Of a DNA stretch of 64,000 nt, positions 36,133 to 45,321 are shown piece by piece. This DNA comes from an uncultured Rhodospirillaceae bacterium. Lineage in GTDB: Bacteria > Pseudomonadota > Alphaproteobacteria > UBA8366. Location: NCBI GenBank assembly GCA_913043025.1, contig CAJWLM010000011.1, forward strand, positions 1 to 64,000. The letters are read 5' to 3'. The notes under the pieces are model-generated. The model was not told the DNA's origin and searched no databases. It saw only the letters and a list, made by a program, of their open reading frames with translations. Made by a program: the position numbers and the translations under genes. The stretch's first letter is position 1, and every line of letters begins with the position of its first letter.

Positions 36133-37185
36133 ATGAATTCATTTACTGCCACAAATATTCGGACTGGCACCGCGGCCGACCTGAAAACCGCTCTCGTGAC
36201 TGGTTCAACTGGCTTGCTCGGTCATGCAGTATGTTGTGCACTTCGTGATGACGGATGGCGAATAGCTCTTAGTGGCCGCAATGAAGTTGCACTAAAGAAG
36301 CTTGCCCGCACACTTGGAGACGATGCGATTCCACTGCCCTGTGATCTGTCTCTTCCAGAAGCTGGTGCCAGTCTAGCCCACGATGCAAGTGAAGCAATGG
36401 GTGCGCCCCATCTTTTTATACATTTGGCCTCACTCCCGGTGAAGCCTGTTAATTTCTTAGAGTCTGCCTCAGACCTAGACCAACAAATTGCGGTCAATGC
36501 AAAAGCATTCGTTCAAATTTCGGCAGCATTACTACCTGAGATGTTAAGAACTCAGACGGGAGTTATCATAAGCATGCTTAGTAAAGCTATGTTGCCACCT
36601 ACTCCCCCTGGTTGGCAAGCCTATACAATTGCAAAGGCAGCGCAGGCGCAAGCTGCGGCAGAAATCACAGCACGATATAGCGAGGCCGGAATTCGTGTGT
36701 TCGGTATTATCCCTGGTATAATTGCCGGTGAAACAGGTTTGCCCGGGGCTGCGCCAATATCAGATGTCGAAAAATTAGGAACGCCTATTCCAGCCACGAG
36801 GATAGCAGATACAATAATAGACCTTATCAACAATGATACATCTCCAACTGCTACAGCCATTTCGATAAATGAAAACGCTGAGACAACAGGTTTCCTGGGA
36901 TTTTCATTCAACCAAGAAGCAGTTCCCGAACTGGTAATGCCCCAAAGCGATACCTTAAATATCCGACTAGCTAAAATAATTCAGACCGTCTTAAAATTAC
37001 CCAAAGAAACAGAGTTAACCAACGCCGAGCTCGGGGTATTATCTGGCTGGGACTCACTTGGCCATATTAAACTAATAATGGAGATTGAGTCCCAATTTAA
37101 CATTGTATTCAATACTGAAGAGTCCACAAATCTTACCTCTTTCTCAAGTATACGGGATGCACTGGCACGCCGCGGCATCACATAG
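36133..37185 (+). CDS. Short-chain dehydrogenase fused to an acyl carrier protein domain
   Basis: Residues 15-250 form an SDR domain: TGSTGLLGHAVC for the cofactor, and a catalytic region with SMLSKAMLPP and YTIAKAAQA. From about residue 270 the chain becomes an acyl carrier protein, with GWDSLGHIKL holding the phosphopantetheine site Ser308. An SDR and its carrier in one chain imply that the reductase acts on an acyl group bound to the same protein. With the FkbH-type protein, the hydratase and the AAC(3)-type acyltransferase it forms a small carrier-based acyl path. The order SDR-ACP is seen directly; the acyl group is not known. Confidence 0.85.
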   Translation: MNSFTATNIRTGTAADLKTALVTGSTGLLGHAVCCALRDDGWRIALSGRNEVALKKLARTLGDDAIPLPCDLSLPEAGASLAHDASEAMGAPHLFIHLASLPVKPVNFLESASDLDQQIAVNAKAFVQISAALLPEMLRTQTGVIISMLSKAMLPPTPPGWQAYTIAKAAQAQAAAEITARYSEAGIRVFGIIPGIIAGETGLPGAAPISDVEKLGTPIPATRIADTIIDLINNDTSPTATAISINENAETTGFLGFSFNQEAVPELVMPQSDTLNIRLAKIIQTVLKLPKETELTNAELGVLSGWDSLGHIKLIMEIESQFNIVFNTEESTNLTSFSSIRDALARRGIT

Positions 37186-37191
37186 ACAAGT

Positions 37192-38565
37192 ATGGAAAAC
37201 ACCACCCCCAAATCAAATTTTCTAAGTCCGGAAGATCTGCAAACGCTACTATGCAAAAACCGTAATCAAGAAAATCTTACAAAAGAAATAGCAAACTTTT
37301 TTGATCGCTTATTTCCAATTATGCGAAGCATCACAGGAGATGGCGTCCGCGAAACAATCAAAATCCTCTCTGAGTTGCAACAGCTAGAGTGCCAGGAGAC
37401 TGCTTCAGGCACACAGGTGTTCGACTGGACAGTGCCGAAAGAATGGGTCTTCAAAGAAGCATATATAAAGGGGCCTGATGGCAGCAAGCTACTTGATGTC
37501 AAGAACCATACGTTACACTTACTTAACTATTCTGCACCATTTCAAGGAACCTTAAGCCGGAGTGATTTGGACAAACATTTGTATAGTTTGCCCGAACAGC
37601 CTGACGCCATCCCATATGTTACTAGTTATTATGATGAGAGATGGGGTTTTTGTCTGCCCCACAAACAGCGCATGGCGATGCCAGATGGAGACTACCAAAT
37701 TCTGATAGACACTGAGTTTGTTGACGGTGCGCTAACAATTGGGGAATGTGTGTTACCCGGTGAGAGTAACGATGAAGTTTTGATTTCTACAAATATCTGT
37801 CATCCCTCACTTGCTAACAATGAACTTTCGGGCCCACTCGTTACAGCATTTTTGGCGAGATTAGTCGCAAGTTGGCCTAACCGTAGACTTACTTATAGAT
37901 TTGTGTTTTTACCAGAGACTATTGGCAGTCTAGTTTATTTAGCACATCTTGGAGATCACCTAAAATCTCATGTAGTTGCAGGATATCAAATTGTTTGTGT
38001 TGGCACCGACCATCCCTACCTTTTAAAAACGTCCCGCCAAGAACAAACCCTTGCCGACCGAGCGGCCAAAACAGCACTCAAACAACTACTCGATGGTGAT
38101 TTCGAAGTACGGGAATTCAGAGCAGATTGGGGGAGTGACGAGCGACAATATTGCTCTCCAGGCTTTAATCTGCCGATAGCTTCCATATTGCGGTCAATTT
38201 ACGATGAATATCCCGAATATCACACCTCGCTGGATAATCGTTCTTTTATATCTTTTTCATCAATGGCAGAAACAATTCAAACCTGTGCTTTCATATTACA
38301 GCATCTTGATAATAACAGAACGTACATCAGCCAGGTTCAGCACGGCGAAGTTCAACTTGGTCGGCGCGGCCTTTATCCAACCCTCGGAAATTATCAAGAA
38401 AACCTTGATCAAGTCTCCGCAATGCTGTGGTTAATGAATTTATCTGATGGAGGCAATGACCTTATTTCAGTGGCTGAACGAAGCGGCTGTGACATTCGAC
38501 TACTCCACCATTTTGCGAAAGTATTCTGTGAGATGGGCTTACTGAAGGAAAAAAATGATGGTTAA
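37192..38565 (+). CDS. DUF4910/DUF2172-type aminopeptidase-like protein
   Basis: The 457-residue protein matches the M28-like peptidase fold found in many polysaccharide loci. A zinc-ligand segment CHPSLANNELSGP lies near residues 200-212, and the C-terminus has a winged-helix-like end of about 80 residues. Whether these proteins cut peptides or amide bonds on sugars is not known. It starts 6 bases after the SDR-ACP gene and overlaps the next gene, placing it firmly in the acyl segment. One idea is that it removes an acyl or aminoacyl group from an amino sugar (inference). Confidence 0.75.
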   Translation: MENTTPKSNFLSPEDLQTLLCKNRNQENLTKEIANFFDRLFPIMRSITGDGVRETIKILSELQQLECQETASGTQVFDWTVPKEWVFKEAYIKGPDGSKLLDVKNHTLHLLNYSAPFQGTLSRSDLDKHLYSLPEQPDAIPYVTSYYDERWGFCLPHKQRMAMPDGDYQILIDTEFVDGALTIGECVLPGESNDEVLISTNICHPSLANNELSGPLVTAFLARLVASWPNRRLTYRFVFLPETIGSLVYLAHLGDHLKSHVVAGYQIVCVGTDHPYLLKTSRQEQTLADRAAKTALKQLLDGDFEVREFRADWGSDERQYCSPGFNLPIASILRSIYDEYPEYHTSLDNRSFISFSSMAETIQTCAFILQHLDNNRTYISQVQHGEVQLGRRGLYPTLGNYQENLDQVSAMLWLMNLSDGGNDLISVAERSGCDIRLLHHFAKVFCEMGLLKEKNDG

Positions 38566-39562
38566 AAAATCCATCCCGGTACCTGATGCAAAGCCCGATG
38601 ACCTTATTTGTGCCTGTAAAGGCTTAAGGCTCAAAGATTATCACAAGGAACTTCAAGAGAATCCCGAGCTCTCGTTTGAAGACGTACTCAATAAAACTGG
38701 AGCCGGCAGCAGCTGCACCGCGTGTCTCCTTGACTTAGAATACTTCTACGTCAGTTTGCCTCGCGAAAAAAATGCACCCAATAAAGCTGCTAAAGCAAGC
38801 ATGGCCGACGAGCGTTCATTAAAGCGAAAAATATTCGATTTTATAGATAGAATATCTCCTTCCGTGCCTTACAAGTTAGCCAATCGGTTTCCTATAATAT
38901 CGGGCGCCGGAATAGACCAACATATTTGGGTGTCGAATCGCAGCTTACTTTTTGAGGGCGATCGCTGTGGGCCCTCCTTTGATGTGGATTTTACCGCGCG
39001 TGATGCTGCCGGCAATATATGCCACCGGCAGCGGTTGAAAGTTGAACCGGAAGCTGCTTTAGATTTTATGGTTTCAAAATTTATCGCTCCTCCACAAAGC
39101 GATAGCGAACTTTCCGTCGGTTCGGTTGAAGTCATACGGCGCGGTAAAAAACAGGGTTTCCGTGGCACAACACGGCCCCAAACTGAGATACTGGCTCGTG
39201 ATGGGACTTGCTCGGTACATGGCCAAAGTTACAAATATCCAGGAGAAAGATGGTTCTCTCTTACTCACGTTCCCAATGACCAGAGAGTATTTCTATCATT
39301 CATAAACTTTGCTGCAACCGAAAATGAAGTGACAATCGAATACCCAATGAATGTGGAAGATCTTCAGTTGAGAAAAAGGCATTTTGTTACCAAAATACCG
39401 GGCAACGGTGCCCACATTCATGAAGTACAAGTAACAAACTCAGAGGCAGCAGCTTTGGCGGGTCGTCACTTAGCAATAAAATGGACTGCAAGTACTGAAT
39501 ATAATTGTCACATATTCTGTGCAAGCCCCGACTTAGGCCGATTTTCTATAGACCATTCTTAG
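38555..39562 (+). CDS. Protein with BFD-type [2Fe-2S] domain and an unrecognised beta-rich domain
   Basis: The 335-residue protein begins with a [2Fe-2S] domain of the BFD/NifU-middle type: Cys19 and Cys21 in CAC, then Cys54 and Cys57 in TGAGSSCTAC. The remaining 240 residues are rich in predicted beta strands and match nothing I know. The overlap with the upstream stop is 11 bases. A small iron-sulfur module could pass electrons to the PhyH oxygenase or the radical SAM protein in the same locus (inference). The function as a whole is unknown. Confidence 0.7.
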   Translation: MMVKKSIPVPDAKPDDLICACKGLRLKDYHKELQENPELSFEDVLNKTGAGSSCTACLLDLEYFYVSLPREKNAPNKAAKASMADERSLKRKIFDFIDRISPSVPYKLANRFPIISGAGIDQHIWVSNRSLLFEGDRCGPSFDVDFTARDAAGNICHRQRLKVEPEAALDFMVSKFIAPPQSDSELSVGSVEVIRRGKKQGFRGTTRPQTEILARDGTCSVHGQSYKYPGERWFSLTHVPNDQRVFLSFINFAATENEVTIEYPMNVEDLQLRKRHFVTKIPGNGAHIHEVQVTNSEAAALAGRHLAIKWTASTEYNCHIFCASPDLGRFSIDHS

Positions 39563-39578
39563 GGAGACGTTTTCGACT

Positions 39579-40424
39579 ATGGCTACTAACTATTTCGTCC
39601 CTCGAATTTATTTGTTGCCGCCAGGCTACCACATGCATCTGGAACCCCCGTACCCTGCCTTTGGAAAAGCACTTACAAATGGCTCTGCAGAATTGACATG
39701 TATTACCCGGGTAGTGCACGAAGGAGAAGTTATAAAAGAAACTTCGGTGCCTCTTTCGTATGAGGGTGGAAAATTAGTTTCAGAAACACCAAAACCTATA
39801 ATTTGGCATGATCATGGTGTGGCTTGGGGAGAACATCCAGGATTTCTCGAGCTTGATATACAAACAGAAAATGGCGACACCTCAATACAGGATTACATAG
39901 GCCCCGTCGCCTACGCCACTTACTATGCCCCCGGACGCAAGGCTGTTTTTGCCGATGCACCTCTGAAATATGCCTCACCGCCAACTATCGCACAAATTGC
40001 AGAATATGGACGTTTTGTTGAAGGGCAAGCAATCGCTCGCATACATCGCTCACGCGATTATGGAGAATCCATAGCACTTATCAATCCTTACAGACGCCCC
40101 ATACTGGCAACGTTAGCAGGTCACGATGGCCACAAGTTACCTCGTCTTAAGGTTCCTCCTTACGCCTGCCGTGTCTTGCGAATTAGTGATATGCTTAGCC
40201 CCGAAGAGGCTGAATGGGTAGGACATATCCAGCTCACTGCAAACAATCGTGTTGTTCTGTATGACATTAAGCATTCTCTCGTTGACCCGACGCTCTTCAG
40301 TCATTTTGAGCATCTTGATCCCTTTCGGGCCGATCCAACTCATTTGCCCGCATTCAAGTGGCTCCGAATTACTATAGGTAAATTCCTAGCTAAACGCGGC
40401 ATTTATTTACGCCCTTCCTACTGA
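39579..40424 (+). CDS. Conserved-looking protein of unknown function
   Basis: This 281-residue protein is soluble by composition, with no signal peptide, membrane span or known motif. It reads as a beta-rich protein with a HDHGVAWGEHPG stretch rich in His and a segment SIALINPYRRPILATL followed by LKVPPYACRVL, a pattern that recalls the end of the preceding gene (SFINFAATEN and a pre-terminal HIHEV), so the two may share a domain. It lies 16 bases after that gene and 21 before a capsule-type gene. Codon use and context show it is real; its role is unknown. Confidence 0.65.
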   Translation: MATNYFVPRIYLLPPGYHMHLEPPYPAFGKALTNGSAELTCITRVVHEGEVIKETSVPLSYEGGKLVSETPKPIIWHDHGVAWGEHPGFLELDIQTENGDTSIQDYIGPVAYATYYAPGRKAVFADAPLKYASPPTIAQIAEYGRFVEGQAIARIHRSRDYGESIALINPYRRPILATLAGHDGHKLPRLKVPPYACRVLRISDMLSPEEAEWVGHIQLTANNRVVLYDIKHSLVDPTLFSHFEHLDPFRADPTHLPAFKWLRITIGKFLAKRGIYLRPSY

Positions 40425-40445
40425 ATTAGTAAAGTTTCTTCTCTG

Positions 40446-41993
40446 ATGGTTCAACAAAGGTATATTTGGATTTTTCCTACCCTTTTGCATCGCTGGTTAT
40501 GGAAAGACCTTGCGCGAACATTAGAGAGAAAACTGGGACTACGACCTTTATTCATAATTGCTGATGAGCAAGACAGACAATTTTGGGAGCAGCAGTTTGG
40601 CGAACCATTAGATGCTGAGATCGCTGTTCACTTTGACTACCTGAGCTACGCGTTGGATGCCAGTGAAAAAAGTGTAATTGACCATAAAGTACTTCGCCGA
40701 GCCGCTAACTTTGAAAAAATCCATGGAATCACATTGATGCGAGACATGGTGCTTGGCTGCCGACATATTGGTCGCGCTTTTATACTAGGAGGAGAAGGCC
40801 ACCCGGCATCCAAAGTGTCAAAAATGATAACTCGCCAAGGCGCGGTACACACTTGTATGGCTATCACTGATGACTTTGAGAAAATGGCTGAAAACTATCC
40901 TCCTAGCTTGATGCTAGTAGGAGGAGGTGGTGGTGGTGTTTATATGAAGTCAGCATGCCTGATCGCTCGAAAAAACGGCATCCCATTCCGATCCCTAGTG
41001 CATGCGCGGTTTGCCGACTATTACCTGTGGGCTGACAGCGAATTCGAAGAATCTGAGTGCTTCCGACAATTTCACACGTCACAACCCACACCGCAAAAAG
41101 TCGATATTGATTATGTACACAAACACCTCACACCGACTGGCTTATCTGTCGTAGGGTTTGCACAAATGCGGGCAGGGACTGATTGGCTCAAGATAATGAG
41201 ACGAATTGTGATAATGCTCCTGCGAAATATTTATGGTGTATTACGCGGTTATCGAAAGAGCCGTGTAGGACCATCATCTGTGGAGACAGCACGCATGATA
41301 ATTCGCCAGCGACTTGATCGAAGAAAACTAAAAAAACTAGCTACTATCAAAATTAAAGATATACCGGTTTCAGAAAAAGTTATCTATTTTCCTTTACAAA
41401 CCGAACCCGAACATTCACTAAATGTTTTATCGCCTGAACATAGCAATCAACTCGCAACAGCGGTTGAGTTAGCTCTCAGTATGCCGGCCGATGCTATTTT
41501 GGCAATTAAAGAACACCCATACCAAATTGGCCGGCGTACAAAAGGCACTTATGACACCCTGGCAGCTCTTCCCAACGTTGCATTCATAGATATTGATGAG
41601 AGCAGTGTCGACGTCATAAAGCGCGCAGACCTTGTCGCTGTCATAAGTAGTTCGGCAGGCTATGAGGCTGCCGCATTAGGAAAACCAGTATTGCATTTTG
41701 GTCGACATGGACAGGCGCTTGATCTTCCACACGTTCATGGAATAAAGGGGTTTTCTGATCTGATTCGTATTCCAGAAATTATTTCAAACAACACTGAAGA
41801 CGCTCAACAAAAACAGCGTCGCGATGGAGCTCGCTACTACCTTGCAATTGAAAAATACTGTCTGGATATGTCCTCTCTTGATGCTCACGGGCGCACTGCA
41901 CGGCCAACTCCCGAAGAAATATCTGAGATAAGTGAGTCTCTTTTAAAGACTCTCCCCTCTACATTGCTCGATGCTTCTGAAACGAGAACCTAG
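40446..41993 (+). CDS. Capsule polysaccharide synthesis family protein, probable glycosyltransferase
   Basis: The C-terminal half of this 515-residue protein (about residues 310-480) matches the capsule polysaccharide synthesis family (KpsS/KpsC/LipB-like), with YFPLQTEPEHSLN, AIKEHPYQIGRR and the SSSAGYEAAALGKPVLHFG loop near the nucleotide site. Members are inverting glycosyltransferases that use CMP- or UDP-sugars at the base of surface glycans. The N-terminal half is not recognised. In this locus it could place a nonulosonate or link sugar; that is inference. Confidence 0.75.
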   Translation: MVQQRYIWIFPTLLHRWLWKDLARTLERKLGLRPLFIIADEQDRQFWEQQFGEPLDAEIAVHFDYLSYALDASEKSVIDHKVLRRAANFEKIHGITLMRDMVLGCRHIGRAFILGGEGHPASKVSKMITRQGAVHTCMAITDDFEKMAENYPPSLMLVGGGGGGVYMKSACLIARKNGIPFRSLVHARFADYYLWADSEFEESECFRQFHTSQPTPQKVDIDYVHKHLTPTGLSVVGFAQMRAGTDWLKIMRRIVIMLLRNIYGVLRGYRKSRVGPSSVETARMIIRQRLDRRKLKKLATIKIKDIPVSEKVIYFPLQTEPEHSLNVLSPEHSNQLATAVELALSMPADAILAIKEHPYQIGRRTKGTYDTLAALPNVAFIDIDESSVDVIKRADLVAVISSSAGYEAAALGKPVLHFGRHGQALDLPHVHGIKGFSDLIRIPEIISNNTEDAQQKQRRDGARYYLAIEKYCLDMSSLDAHGRTARPTPEEISEISESLLKTLPSTLLDASETRT

Positions 41994-42001
41994 GTCAATT
42001 G

Positions 42002-42589
42002 ATGAATCTGTCAGAGTTAGCGAAAATAAAGGTTAACCTTTTTGGTGAGAAGTGTGGCCTGCGCCCATTTGAGGCGAAGCATTTGAAAAATCCTTTATAT
42101 CTTGGTTGGCTTCGAGACCCAGAAGTAGTCAAAAATCTTAATTTACCGCATTATCTTGAAACCCATGTTTCCTTCAATCAGATTGCTGCTTATTGTCATT
42201 CTATTTGGAATTCGCCAGATGATATTTTTTATGCATTGCACCTTGCCAGCGACGATACCTTCATTGGAACTGTCAAGGCCGGTCATATCAACTGGTATGC
42301 AGGTACAGCAGACCTTGGTATATTGATAGGTTCGAGAACGATGTGGGGCAAGGGCATAGCCAGCGAAGCCCTGTCACTGCTCGCATTCCATCTATTCGAG
42401 AAGGCTAAACTGCGCCGCCTCACTGCTGGTGTAATGGATACGAACCCGGCAATGATTAGGGTTTTCGAAAAACTTGGTTTCCAGCGTGAGGGTACTTTCC
42501 GCCAGCAAGACCGGCTAGGCGATGCGTATATTGACCACATACATTTAGGCTGCCTAAAAGATGAATTTTTAAAAATACAGACTCGATGA
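42002..42589 (+). CDS. GNAT N-acetyltransferase, RimJ/RimL-like
   Basis: This 195-residue protein has the acetyl-CoA-binding motif MWGKGIASEAL and the C-terminal NPAMIRVFEKLGFQREG typical of the RimJ/RimL branch. I take ATG 42002 as start; a TTG directly before it is possible. It overlaps the cytidylyltransferase gene by 4 bases. Family members in nonulosonate loci acetylate the 4-amino group of a UDP-sugar, as PseH does, so it could be an N-acetyltransferase of the second pathway. The amino sugar target is not shown. Confidence 0.82.
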   Translation: MNLSELAKIKVNLFGEKCGLRPFEAKHLKNPLYLGWLRDPEVVKNLNLPHYLETHVSFNQIAAYCHSIWNSPDDIFYALHLASDDTFIGTVKAGHINWYAGTADLGILIGSRTMWGKGIASEALSLLAFHLFEKAKLRRLTAGVMDTNPAMIRVFEKLGFQREGTFRQQDRLGDAYIDHIHLGCLKDEFLKIQTR

Positions 42590-43416
42590 ATACCAAGCAC
42601 GACAACGTAGGAGCGCTCATTCCAGTTCGCCTTGAGTCCGAACGACTCCCCGGAAAGGCATTGATGGAAATTTGTGGGCGGCCAATTATCTATCACTTGT
42701 TAGATAGAGTGACTGCATGCAAATACATTACACCAAAAAATACTGTGATTTGTACCACTGAAGAGCCTTCAGACGACCCGTTAGCAGAAGCAGTTGAGGC
42801 TTATGGTGCTAGCTTATTTCGAGGCTCTACCGATGATATCATCGAGCGTTTTCATGCAGCGATTACCCAATTTGATTTCGATGCGGTGATCCAAGTTGAC
42901 GGCGATGATCCACTGTCGGCTACAGAATATATGGACCTAACTATGGACCGATTATTAGGCGATACCACTCTTGATATAGTTACCTGCCGGGGATTACCCC
43001 TAGGGACCGCTGTGAAGAGCTTTTCTAAGAATGCGATGGAACAAGTATTTGACCGCTACCGTTCGACCCAAAATGACACTGGCTTTATATATTATTTTAC
43101 TAAAACTGGTATTTGTACTCAGGCAGAGGTTGCCCCTGTGTCGCCCGACCATATACATGATGAGGCAAGACTTACTCTGGATTACAGGCAAGACTTTGAA
43201 ATGTTTAAAGCCGTATTCGAAGAATTATACATGCCGGGCCGCCTACCCGGACTTTCCGAAGTTGTAAGATACCTCCGCTCACATCCTGAAGTTGTCGCAC
43301 TTAATACCAACTTGAATGAAGAATATTGGAAGCGCACTCAAGAAAAAGTTGCGCTGGAGTTTGAGGATGAAAACGGCAAACTTCACAGTATTCCCATGAG
43401 CATACCATCAATATGA
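42586..43416 (+). CDS. Sugar-acid cytidylyltransferase, KdsB/SpsF-like
   Basis: The 276-residue protein has the nucleotide-binding start ALIPVRLESERLPGKAL and later QVDGDDP, which bind CTP and metal in the KdsB/SpsF/NeuA superfamily. Enzymes of this kind activate 2-keto-3-deoxy sugar acids as CMP-sugars. It is placed between a GNAT gene and the amidotransferase trio, upstream of the legC- and legI-like genes, and could serve as the CMP-legionaminate synthetase. A second enzyme of the same fold sits with the pse genes, consistent with one per sugar (inference). Confidence 0.82.
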   Translation: MNTKHDNVGALIPVRLESERLPGKALMEICGRPIIYHLLDRVTACKYITPKNTVICTTEEPSDDPLAEAVEAYGASLFRGSTDDIIERFHAAITQFDFDAVIQVDGDDPLSATEYMDLTMDRLLGDTTLDIVTCRGLPLGTAVKSFSKNAMEQVFDRYRSTQNDTGFIYYFTKTGICTQAEVAPVSPDHIHDEARLTLDYRQDFEMFKAVFEELYMPGRLPGLSEVVRYLRSHPEVVALNTNLNEEYWKRTQEKVALEFEDENGKLHSIPMSIPSI

Positions 43417-43428
43417 AAAGGTGAAGCA

Positions 43429-44652
43429 ATGCTTTTCTGTACCAATTGCGTAATGCCTGACTCTCGCCCAGATCTTGATTTTGATGAAAACGGGATCTGC
43501 GATGCCTGCCGCGCAAGTCAGCGCAAGTATGGCAAACACGTTGAATCTATTGACTGGGATGACCGGCGAGAACAATTTGAAAAGTTGATAGAGAGCTGCC
43601 GCAGCAATGACACTATGAAGTATGACTGCCTGATTGGCGTTTCTGGTGGGAAGGACTCAACGTATCAGGTTTATGTAGCAAAAGAAGTGTTTGGTCTCAA
43701 TCCATTATGCCTATGCATAGAACCCACCCTGCCCACACCGATCGGCCGAGAAAATCTATCAAATATTAGCCGTATGGGGGTCGATCTAATCCACTTTAAG
43801 CAAAACCCAGTAGTCTATGAAAAACTTATCCTTGAGGGCTTTCGTCGGGTTGGTGATCCAGAGTGGGCCAATCATATGGCAATTTGGTCGTTACCCTTCC
43901 GGATGGCAGTTGCCCATGACGTGCCACTTATCCTGTGGGGCGAATCACCGCAAATGGAATATGGTGGCTTTCACAGGGTTCAAGAGAAGAATATGCGCGA
44001 GATGGACGAAGATTGGCTTAACGACTTCGGCTGCCTCAACGGCCTTCGGCCGGAAGACTTGGTGGGTGGGGAGCTTGGCATAACACTCGAGGATATGAAA
44101 CCCTATCGCATGCCATCTAAGGAGCGGTTGCGTAAGGTAGGTGGAAACAGAGGTTGTGTAGCCGCATTTATCGGATACTTTTTAGAGTGGAACGTACCTA
44201 AGAATCTTGAGATCATTGAGGCACGTGGATGGCAGAGGAGGATTGGACGTAACGAGATCACCTATACGGACTATGAGGGCCTTGACTGTTATTCAATGCA
44301 AATCCACGACTATCTAAAATTTTGCAAATTCGGTTATGGCCGTGCCACCGACGATGCCTGCCGCGATATTCGCGATGGAGGCGCTACCCGCGAACAAGGC
44401 GTACGCCTGGCGGCCCGCTACGACGGAGGCTACCCGAAAGAATTGATTGAACGATTCTGCAATCACTTCCATTTGACACAGCAGGAATTTGACGAAATTT
44501 GCGACAGTTTCACCAATCCGGCAATATTCGAAATGAAAGATGGCAGTTTTCTAAGGGATATAGATGGCAGTCTTGTTATGCGGCAAGAAATCCATGCAGC
44601 CCGCGACAACCCTTGGGTAGGATGGGGGACGACGCGACCAGGATCCGAATAA
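43429..44652 (+). CDS. N-acetyl sugar amidotransferase, WbpG/PseA type
   Basis: The 407-residue protein has a metal-binding-like N-terminus with Cys4, Cys7, Cys24 and Cys27, then the PP-loop ATP motif SGGKDS at residues 72-77. Enzymes of this family convert an N-acetyl group of a sugar to an acetamidino group using ammonia, as in WbpG of Pseudomonas and the PseA family of Campylobacter. It is followed directly by hisH and hisF, its usual glutaminase and ammonia-channel partners, so the trio makes an amidino-sugar. Confidence 0.9.
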   Translation: MLFCTNCVMPDSRPDLDFDENGICDACRASQRKYGKHVESIDWDDRREQFEKLIESCRSNDTMKYDCLIGVSGGKDSTYQVYVAKEVFGLNPLCLCIEPTLPTPIGRENLSNISRMGVDLIHFKQNPVVYEKLILEGFRRVGDPEWANHMAIWSLPFRMAVAHDVPLILWGESPQMEYGGFHRVQEKNMREMDEDWLNDFGCLNGLRPEDLVGGELGITLEDMKPYRMPSKERLRKVGGNRGCVAAFIGYFLEWNVPKNLEIIEARGWQRRIGRNEITYTDYEGLDCYSMQIHDYLKFCKFGYGRATDDACRDIRDGGATREQGVRLAARYDGGYPKELIERFCNHFHLTQQEFDEICDSFTNPAIFEMKDGSFLRDIDGSLVMRQEIHAARDNPWVGWGTTRPGSE

Positions 44653-44656
44653 ACTC

Positions 44657-45316
44657 ATGACTAAATTTGCTATAATAGATTGTGGCATTGGTAACTTGAG
44701 ATCCGTACAGAAAATATTTGAACGGCTTGACACCGAAGCCATTATAACAGACGAGCCTTGCAAGGTCGCATCCTGTGATGGGATTGTACTCCCCGGCGTT
44801 GGCGCTTTTGGTGATGCTATGGCGAAGCTCGAAGATGACGGTACCGCCGCGGTAATTCGTCATCTATCGGGAAATTTTGACAAGCCATTGTTAGGCATTT
44901 GTCTTGGAATGCAGTTACTGGGACGAGCTAGCACTGAAAGTCCCGGAGTAAATGGACTTGACCTTGTCCCTGGCGAAACTGTGCCTGTTGACATTCAAAA
45001 TAAACGTGACTGGATGGAGCGTAAGCTTACGTTACCGCATATAGGATGGAACAGCGTAAGTGCAAAAAATCGATCACAGTTATTCGACGGTCTAGAGAAT
45101 GAAACAGATTTTTACTTCGTTCATAGTTTACAGTTTAAGCTAAAAGATCCAACATGGCTCGGAGCTACAGTTAGATATGGTAGTGAAATAGTTTGTGCAA
45201 TTGATCACGGTAATATTTGCGCAACTCAATTTCATCCGGAAAAGAGTCAACGGCAGGGGCAGAGATTAATCAAAAACTTTATCACCCGCACCATACAAGC
45301 AACCCAGGAGAACTGA
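44657..45316 (+). CDS. hisH: HisH-type glutaminase subunit of the sugar amidotransferase
   Basis: This 219-residue class I glutamine amidotransferase has nucleophile Cys82 in GICLGMQLL and the His193-Glu195 pair in TQFHPEKS, so it should release ammonia from glutamine. It matches HisH of histidine synthesis, but the gene lies 4 bases after the WbpG-like amidotransferase and no other histidine gene is here. It is therefore a second copy dedicated to amidino-sugar synthesis, the WbpG-HisH2-HisF2 arrangement (inference from family precedent). Confidence 0.9.
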   Translation: MTKFAIIDCGIGNLRSVQKIFERLDTEAIITDEPCKVASCDGIVLPGVGAFGDAMAKLEDDGTAAVIRHLSGNFDKPLLGICLGMQLLGRASTESPGVNGLDLVPGETVPVDIQNKRDWMERKLTLPHIGWNSVSAKNRSQLFDGLENETDFYFVHSLQFKLKDPTWLGATVRYGSEIVCAIDHGNICATQFHPEKSQRQGQRLIKNFITRTIQATQEN

Positions 45317-45321
45317 TTCCG

